From assembly GCA_900313855.1 (NCBI GenBank), contig OMSZ01000076.1:1-10050 (forward strand): a stretch of DNA of 10,050 nt, in the 5' to 3' direction. Position 1 is the stretch's first letter. Every line of letters begins with the position of its first letter. The translations under genes and the position numbers were made by a program. Origin of the DNA: an uncultured Eubacteriales bacterium (GTDB lineage Bacteria > Bacillota > Clostridia > Lachnospirales > Lachnospiraceae). A model generated the notes under the pieces. That model did no database searches. It was not told the DNA's origin and saw only the letters and a program-made list of their open reading frames with translations. Of the stretch, positions 7,209 to 10,050 are shown piece by piece.

Positions 7209-8492
7209 TTACTTTTCACTATCTTTATTATTATAATTCATCATTATATTAGCTTTTGCTCCGATACTTCCTTCCTTGTATTTCTTATTTTTATTCTTAT
7301 CGGAGACATTCTGTGCTTCGCTTGAAGGTACATAATTTCTAAGTGAAGCAGCGGAATTCTTTTTCATAGCCTGCTGTTTTTCCATCTCTTCCTGAGCCTG
7401 TGCCGACTGATCCATCATTCTCTGCATAAATGATTTCTTACCGCCATTTTTCTTACGCTTCTCTTCTGCCTTTGCCATCTGTTCCTCAAGAATCTTATCC
7501 ATATCCTGATGATCATAATAAGCATTTATAAGAAGCTGGGTAATAAGTGTTATCAAAGCACTTATTGACCAGTAAACACCAATACCTGCAGGTAATGTAA
7601 TACATATAAATAATGACATTAAAGGCATTGTAAACTGCATACTCTTCATCATTGAACCGGCAGTATCATTACCGGCAGCACTATTTGCAGTATTAGAAAC
7701 CTTCATCGAAAGGAACTGGAAAAGCGCTGAAGTAATAGGAATCAATAATGCCCATGAAAGCTTATAACCCGGAGCCTCTGAAATATTGATACCTAAAATA
7801 AATGAATGTATCTTATTGATATTATCAACATTACCGGCTAATTGATCTGATTTGCCTATACTATCTAACAGCTGATGAAGATTAGAAACACCAAAGTTAG
7901 ATAAAACATCTATTACTCTGTTGACCGTAATATCAGAAGCATCTAATTTTTCGAATGTCCTGATAGCATAGGATGCACCACTGACATTATTATTATTAAC
8001 AAAATCAACAAGAAAGCTTTTGGTATTGCTTCCGTTTGCATCAATTATTCCCTGAGCTATCGGTTCATACATATCTTTGATCTTAGTAACATATGCAGGA
8101 ACATTTTGAATAACTCTGTATAATGACCAGATAATTGGAATCTGAATAAATGAAGTTAAACAACCACCTGTCATAGAAGTACCGTATTTATCATATACTG
8201 CCTGTACCTCCTGCTGCTGCTTAAGCATTGATTCCTGATCTTTTTTATCCTTATACTTTTTCTGAATCTTTTGAATTTCCGGTTGTATTACAGAATTGAT
8301 CTTAACTGATTTCTGCTGTTTGATACTTAAAGGAAACAGCAACAGTTTAACAACAATAGTAAATAAGATTATACAAACACCCAGATTGGCAATTCCGCTG
8401 TCATTTGCAAATAAATTATATATAAGATCGAATAATTTACCAAGTAATAAAGCAAATGGTCCGAGAATTCCACCCTGTGCTGTTAAAAACAT
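7209..8492 (-). CDS. yidC: Membrane protein insertase YidC (Oxa1/SpoIIIJ family)
   Basis: YidC inserts proteins into the cytoplasmic membrane, alone or with SecYEG. The protein is 427 aa from the ATG at 8492. Residues below count from this ATG. The core region starts at about 36 with LGVCIILFTIVVKLLLFPL, then a Lys/Gln-rich cytoplasmic hairpin (about 57-105). Further membrane segments follow near 110-128 (GGCLTSFIQIPIIWSLY), 245-262, 285-305 and 306-323. The long loop at about 135-240, with an NNNN run, is predicted outside the cell. The last 100 residues form a basic, Gln/Lys/Asn-rich cytoplasmic tail suited to ribosome contact. There is no lipobox, unlike Bacillus SpoIIIJ. The groove position that is usually Arg appears to be Lys49. 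A TTG at 8495 directly before the ATG is spaced better from the AGGAGG (9 versus 12 bases), so the start is uncertain by one codon. Confidence 0.95.
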   Translation of the reverse strand: MFLTAQGGILGPFALLLGKLFDLIYNLFANDSGIANLGVCIILFTIVVKLLLFPLSIKQQKSVKINSVIQPEIQKIQKKYKDKKDQESMLKQQQEVQAVYDKYGTSMTGGCLTSFIQIPIIWSLYRVIQNVPAYVTKIKDMYEPIAQGIIDANGSNTKSFLVDFVNNNNVSGASYAIRTFEKLDASDITVNRVIDVLSNFGVSNLHQLLDSIGKSDQLAGNVDNINKIHSFILGINISEAPGYKLSWALLIPITSALFQFLSMKVSNTANSAAGNDTAGSMMKSMQFTMPLMSLFICITLPAGIGVYWSISALITLITQLLINAYYDHQDMDKILEEQMAKAEEKRKKNGGKKSFMQRMMDQSAQAQEEMEKQQAMKKNSAASLRNYVPSSEAQNVSDKNKNKKYKEGSIGAKANIMMNYNNKDSEK

Positions 8493-8504
8493 CAAGATAT
8501 TATT

Positions 8505-8510
8505 CCTCCT
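8505..8510 (-). promoter_or_regulatory. Ribosome binding site of yidC, start codon ambiguous
   Basis: AGGAGG on the minus strand is 9 bases from a TTG at 8495 and 12 bases from the ATG at 8492; the two codons are adjacent and in frame. The TTG has the better spacing and the ATG the better codon. Confidence 0.7.
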
Positions 8511-8520
8511 TTATACTGTT

Positions 8521-8757
8521 TCAATATTTAATTTTTTTGTGTTTTCTGCAGTTGCATACTTTATCAGGTACGGGATCATATCCACCCCTTGAAAATGGAT
8601 TACATCTTAATATTCTCCATATTCCCAATAATATCCCGACAATAACTCCATGCTTATCAATTGCTTCAATAGCATAATTAGAACATGTGGGATAATATTT
8701 ACAGGATGAATATACTTTAAGTCTTGAAAAATATTTCTGATAAATTCTTATGGGCAT
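8521..8757 (-). CDS. yidD: Membrane protein insertion efficiency factor YidD
   Basis: YidD is a small membrane-associated protein, encoded between rnpA and yidC in many bacteria, that helps YidC-dependent insertion. The product from the ATG at 8757 is 78 aa. It carries the family core: [10 protein letters not shown] at 2-11, [19 protein letters not shown] at 19-37 and [15 protein letters not shown] at 50-64, with the conserved cysteines (C19, C25, C51). A Lys-rich tail follows. The usual N-terminal amphipathic helix before PIRxYQ is nearly absent from this start. The frame stays open upstream to 8790 and would encode [11 protein letters not shown], which resembles that helix, but it contains no ATG, GTG or TTG. 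Only a weak AGAAG lies 10 bases before 8757. The true start may therefore be a non-standard AUA or AUU. The gene ends 25 bases before yidC. Confidence 0.92.
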   Translation of the reverse strand: MPIRIYQKYFSRLKVYSSCKYYPTCSNYAIEAIDKHGVIVGILLGIWRILRCNPFSRGGYDPVPDKVCNCRKHKKIKY

Positions 8758-8835
8758 AATAAAAATACTTCTGACAAATTGTTTTATAATTCATCACCCA
8801 TTTCTTCTCATAAATTATTACATAATTATAAGGGA

Positions 8836-9189
8836 TTAATTAAATGATTCTTCAGATTTAATAATATGATGCAGTTTAGTCAAATGTAGAAATGCATTTT
8901 CAATATCCCAATAATTATGACCTTTAGAATTAACCCTTGCTACTACTACAATATCCTTGCCTTTTATAAGATCATTAATATGCAGTCGGTAGGCTTCTCT
9001 AATCAATCTGGTGATTCTGTGGCGGACAACTGAATTACCCACCTTTTTACTAACAGATATCCCAAGTCTGTTAATCTCCAGATCATTGTCTGTTATATAC
9101 ATAACAAGGTATTTGTTTGCATAGGATTTACCCTGTTTATATACATTTCCAAATTCTAAACTGTTTTTTAAAGAAATTATTTGTTTCAT
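8836..9189 (-). CDS. rnpA: Ribonuclease P protein component RnpA
   Basis: RnpA is the small basic protein subunit that helps the RNase P RNA bind and cleave pre-tRNA 5' leaders. From the ATG at 9189 it is 117 aa, normal for the family. The signature region RLGISVSKKVGNSVVRHRIT followed by RLIREAYR (41-68) is the RNR motif helix; the usual Arg-Asn-Arg is Arg-His-Arg here (56-58). The N-terminal LKNSLEFGNVYKQGKSYANK (about 7-26) matches the family's aromatic cleft for the leader. The frame can be extended to a GTG at 9228, but that codon lies inside the hairpin of a terminator, and the extra residues (AYFSIIKDIIII) do not look like RnpA; AAGGA 13 bases before 9189 supports the shorter form. The gene lies 72 bases downstream of rpmH, as in most bacteria. 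Confidence 0.96.
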   Translation of the reverse strand: MKQIISLKNSLEFGNVYKQGKSYANKYLVMYITDNDLEINRLGISVSKKVGNSVVRHRITRLIREAYRLHINDLIKGKDIVVVARVNSKGHNYWDIENAFLHLTKLHHIIKSEESFN

Positions 9190-9202
9190 TATTATAATGA
9201 TG

Positions 9203-9207
9203 TCCTT
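9203..9207 (-). promoter_or_regulatory. Ribosome binding site of rnpA, wide spacing
   Basis: AAGGA on the minus strand is 13 bases from the ATG at 9189. This is longer than optimal and may lower translation, but it favours this start over the GTG at 9228, which it follows. Confidence 0.5.
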
Positions 9208-9215
9208 AATAATGG

Positions 9216-9242
9216 AAAAATAGGCCACATTGTTGTGACCTA
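9216..9242 (-). terminator. Intrinsic terminator/attenuator between rpmH and rnpA
   Basis: On the minus strand TAGGTCACA and TGTGGCCTA form a nine-pair stem with one G-U and a four-base loop (ACAA), followed directly by five T residues. It begins 19 bases after the rpmH stop. Because rnpA follows in the same direction with no visible promoter of its own, the terminator must be leaky, giving abundant rpmH mRNA and less rnpA mRNA. Partial termination after rpmH is known from Escherichia coli. Confidence 0.8.
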
Positions 9243-9261
9243 ATTAAGATTCTATATCTGA

Positions 9262-9396
9262 TTATGCAGATAATCTCTTTCTTCCTTTAGCACGTCTTGC
9301 TGATAAAACTTTTCTTCCGTTAGATGTACTCATTCTTTTTCTAAAACCATGAACTTTAGATCTCTGTCTTTTCTTTGGCTGAAATGTCATCTTCAT
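9262..9396 (-). CDS. rpmH: 50S ribosomal protein L34
   Basis: L34 is a tiny, extremely basic protein buried in 23S rRNA of the large ribosomal subunit. The 44-residue product begins [20 protein letters not shown] and ends in AKGRKRLSA, the textbook L34 sequence. The only oddity is the two extra N-terminal residues: the usual start is MKRTFQP or MTFQP, and a second Met lies at residue 3. The ATG at 9396 is chosen because a strong AAAGGAGGT lies ten bases upstream. It is the first gene of the leftward block, with its own near-consensus promoter, and it faces away from dnaA as in most bacterial origins. Confidence 0.97.
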   Translation of the reverse strand: MKMTFQPKKRQRSKVHGFRKRMSTSNGRKVLSARRAKGRKRLSA

Positions 9397-9406
9397 ATTA
9401 CAATAC

Positions 9407-9415
9407 ACCTCCTTT
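9407..9415 (-). promoter_or_regulatory. Strong Shine-Dalgarno of rpmH
   Basis: AAAGGAGGT on the minus strand, ten bases before the ATG at 9396, matches the 16S rRNA 3' end almost fully. This is the strongest site in the window, in keeping with high L34 demand. Confidence 0.85.
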
Positions 9416-9421
9416 ACAAAT

Positions 9422-9481
9422 GCAGTGAGATTGATCGATAAAATCTACATTATATAGTAGATAAATATTATTATTCACTGC
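9422..9481 (-). promoter_or_regulatory. Predicted folded leader of the rpmH mRNA
   Basis: In the roughly 94-base leader between the predicted transcription start (about 9490) and the rpmH ATG, GCAGTGA (9475-9481) and TCACTGC (9422-9428) form a seven-pair closing stem. Nested inside, ATCTAC (9457-9462) and GTAGAT (9443-9448) form a six-pair hairpin with an eight-base loop. The outer stem ends seven bases before the ribosome binding site. It may stabilise the message or serve in autoregulation; I know of no described L34 leader that it matches. Confidence 0.45.
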
Positions 9482-9496
9482 GAAAACACATTTGCC

Positions 9497-9525
9497 ATTA
9501 TATTAAAAAAGCCTTTATAAGTCAA
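9497..9525 (-). promoter_or_regulatory. SigmaA-type promoter of rpmH and the leftward operon
   Basis: On the minus strand, TTGACT (9520-9525) is followed after exactly 17 bases by TATAAT (9497-9502). This is one mismatch from the full consensus at ideal spacing, in an A/T-rich setting. Transcription should start near 9490. No other comparably good promoter is visible in the leftward block, so it may drive several of the downstream genes. Confidence 0.9.
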
Positions 9526-9601
9526 GCAATTCTTTATATTTTTTACTCTTTTTTTATTAGATACAAAATATTGTGGTCAAAGAAAATTCACATACAATTA
9601 T

Positions 9602-9615
9602 TTAATAATTATTAA
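9602..9615. repeat. 14-bp perfect palindrome, copy 1
   Basis: TTAATAATTATTAA reads the same on both strands. It lies 14 bases before the first DnaA box and is identical to the copy at 9754-9767. It is composed only of A and T, so chance is a fair alternative in this setting. Confidence 0.6.
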
Positions 9616-9629
9616 CGTTTACATAATTT

Positions 9630-9638
9630 TTATCCACA
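9630..9638 (+). promoter_or_regulatory. DnaA box 1 (perfect)
   Basis: TTATCCACA matches the consensus exactly. It forms an inverted pair with box 2, separated by GAA. Confidence 0.93.
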
Positions 9639-9641
9639 GAA

Positions 9642-9650
9642 TGTGGATAA
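9642..9650 (-). promoter_or_regulatory. DnaA box 2 (perfect)
   Basis: TGTGGATAA on the plus strand is TTATCCACA on the minus strand. It is inverted relative to box 1 and tandem with box 3, two bases away. Confidence 0.93.
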
Positions 9651-9652
9651 CT

Positions 9653-9661
9653 TGTGGATAA
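9653..9661 (-). promoter_or_regulatory. DnaA box 3 (perfect)
   Basis: TGTGGATAA on the plus strand is a perfect minus-strand box, starting 11 bases after box 2, about one helical turn. Confidence 0.93.
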
Positions 9662-9662
9662 A

Positions 9663-9671
9663 TGTTGATAA
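9663..9671 (-). promoter_or_regulatory. DnaA box 4 (one mismatch)
   Basis: TGTTGATAA reads TTATCAACA on the minus strand, with C to A at position 6. It continues the tandem array one base after box 3. Confidence 0.75.
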
Positions 9672-9729
9672 TCATATATTTTTTTATAAAAAAGTATCTT
9701 CATTATTCATTTTTTAATGTTGATTTAAC

Positions 9730-9738
9730 TTATCCACA
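9730..9738 (+). promoter_or_regulatory. DnaA box 5 (perfect)
   Basis: TTATCCACA on the plus strand, 58 bases after box 4, in the same orientation as box 1 and followed by AT-only DNA. Confidence 0.92.
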
Positions 9739-9753
9739 TTAATTATTATATTC

Positions 9754-9767
9754 TTAATAATTATTAA
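9754..9767. repeat. 14-bp perfect palindrome, copy 2
   Basis: TTAATAATTATTAA, identical to 9602-9615, begins 15 bases after the last perfect DnaA box. The two centres are 152 bases apart and the pair brackets the box cluster. Confidence 0.6.
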
Positions 9768-9813
9768 TTAATCATTCCCAAGTTATGTAACTGTAAAAAT
9801 ATCTATAATATTT

Positions 9814-9822
9814 TTATCAATA
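9814..9822 (+). promoter_or_regulatory. Possible degenerate DnaA box (two mismatches)
   Basis: TTATCAATA differs from the consensus at two positions. In DNA this AT-rich it may be accidental; it lies between the box cluster and the dnaA promoter. Confidence 0.3.
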
Positions 9823-9884
9823 ATTACAACTCTTAAACTTATAAAAAATGAATAATATAAGCATTAAATAAAGCAGTTTTTTTC

Positions 9885-9913
9885 TTGAAAAAAAAGGCAA
9901 ATTAGTGTATTAT
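9885..9913 (+). promoter_or_regulatory. SigmaA-type promoter of dnaA
   Basis: TTGAAA (9885-9890) is followed after exactly 17 bases by TATTAT (9908-9913), one mismatch from consensus in the -10 box and one in the -35 box. Transcription should start near 9920, leaving a leader of about 48 bases. DnaA boxes lie 150-250 bases upstream, which would allow the autoregulation known for dnaA in other bacteria, but none overlaps the promoter itself. Confidence 0.8.
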
Positions 9914-9967
9914 TATTTCGTATGCGTATTCATTTATTCTATATTTTTTGAGAGGATATATTTAGGA

Positions 9968-10050
9968 ATGCAGGAACAGATTAAAGAAACATTAGAAAAA
10001 CAATGGGACAATATATTAAACCTGTTAGAAGTAGAATATGACGTTTCTCA
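9968..10050 (+). CDS. dnaA: Chromosomal replication initiator DnaA, N-terminal fragment (cut by window edge)
   Basis: Only the first 27 codons are in the window. DnaA is the AAA+ ATPase that binds the DnaA boxes, opens the origin and loads the replicative helicase. The visible peptide starts MQEQIKETLEKQWDNILNLL, an amphipathic helix typical of domain I, the part that contacts helicase and other DnaA molecules. The ATG is preceded by AGAGGA at 9951-9956, about 11 bases away, a slightly long spacing; the AGGA immediately before the ATG is too close to serve. Identification rests on this peptide plus context: the rightward gene opposite rpmH, next to a DnaA-box cluster. The remaining domains cannot be assessed. 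Confidence 0.93.
   Translation, partial: MQEQIKETLEKQWDNILNLLEVEYDVS

Larger units (their letters stand above)
9602..9822. other. oriC: Origin of replication (oriC), rpmH-dnaA part
   Basis: This non-coding region between divergent rpmH and dnaA holds three perfect TTATCCACA-type DnaA boxes near 9630-9661, a one-mismatch fourth at 9663, and a further perfect box at 9730. All sit in very AT-rich DNA. Boxes 1-4 begin at 9630, 9642, 9653 and 9663, roughly one helical turn apart. In Bacillus a second box cluster and the unwinding site lie between dnaA and dnaN; that part is outside the window, so it is unclear whether this is the whole origin or its upstream half. Confidence 0.88.

Noticed and set aside
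7187..7219. Start of jag at an ATG at 7219 overlapping yidC
   Set aside because: The AGGAGG is downstream of that ATG and ideally placed for 7186, where the Jag-N domain begins.
9190..9228. N-terminal extension of rnpA to a GTG at 9228
   Set aside because: The GTG lies inside a terminator stem, the added residues are not RnpA-like, and an AAGGA site precedes the ATG at 9189.
9449..9477. Second rpmH promoter using the TATAAT at 9449-9454
   Set aside because: The hexamer at the right distance (TGAATA) does not resemble a -35 element, and the TATAAT string lies within the leader hairpin.
9572..9580. Sixth DnaA box (TTGACCACA on the minus strand)
   Set aside because: It has two mismatches, one of them in the well-conserved TTAT part, and stands outside the cluster.
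9781..9792. Operator-like inverted repeat AGTTA-TG-TAACT upstream of dnaA
   Set aside because: Five-base arms in AT-rich DNA are too short to support a regulator site, and no second copy is visible.
1..10050. Mobile element, CRISPR array, tRNA/rRNA gene, toxin-antitoxin or defence system
   Set aside because: Nothing of this kind can be seen; all sizeable frames are accounted for by conserved core genes, and the gaps hold no repeats with regular spacers or cloverleaf structures.

Overview
The window is the left flank of a bacterial chromosomal replication origin, ending just inside dnaA. It is AT-rich, with GC mostly confined to a few stems. The gene order is rpmH-rnpA-yidD-yidC-jag-mnmE-mnmG-rsmG running leftward from the origin and dnaA running rightward. 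Together with AGGAGG-type ribosome binding sites and a YidC/Jag pair, this is the classic origin neighbourhood of Firmicutes. The protein sequences look most like Clostridia, probably Lachnospiraceae. That placement is inference; no species is claimed.

Layout from left to right. Positions 1-1369 carry two plus-strand genes: the end of an unrecognised coiled-coil protein, and a DEDDh-type 3'-5' exonuclease with a C-terminal zinc-ribbon-like module. A 16-bp perfect inverted repeat at 1377-1413 forms a two-way terminator where these genes converge with the minus-strand block. From 1418 to 9396 every gene is on the minus strand: rsmG, a small DUF454/YbaN-like membrane protein, mnmG, mnmE, jag (khpB), yidC, yidD, rnpA and rpmH. 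From 9397 to 9967 there is no gene. That stretch holds the rpmH promoter and leader, a cluster of DnaA boxes, AT-rich DNA and the dnaA promoter. dnaA begins at 9968 and runs off the right edge.

The genes form a coherent housekeeping set. rpmH supplies ribosomal protein L34, rnpA the protein subunit of RNase P, yidD/yidC membrane protein insertion, and jag an RNA-binding partner. mnmE and mnmG together modify the wobble uridine of tRNAs, and rsmG methylates 16S rRNA. A near-consensus promoter (TTGACT-17-TATAAT) precedes rpmH. A good intrinsic terminator or attenuator sits between rpmH and rnpA and probably makes L34 far more abundant than RnpA.

This is a conserved core region, and I see no mobile element, CRISPR, defence island or obviously new system. 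The points most worth checking are local: two identical 14-bp palindromes placed almost symmetrically around the DnaA-box cluster; a yidD reading frame that continues upstream of its first ATG with family-like sequence but no standard start codon; a GC-rich hairpin between jag and mnmE; a folded rpmH leader; and Asn-rich insertions in both MnmE and MnmG.
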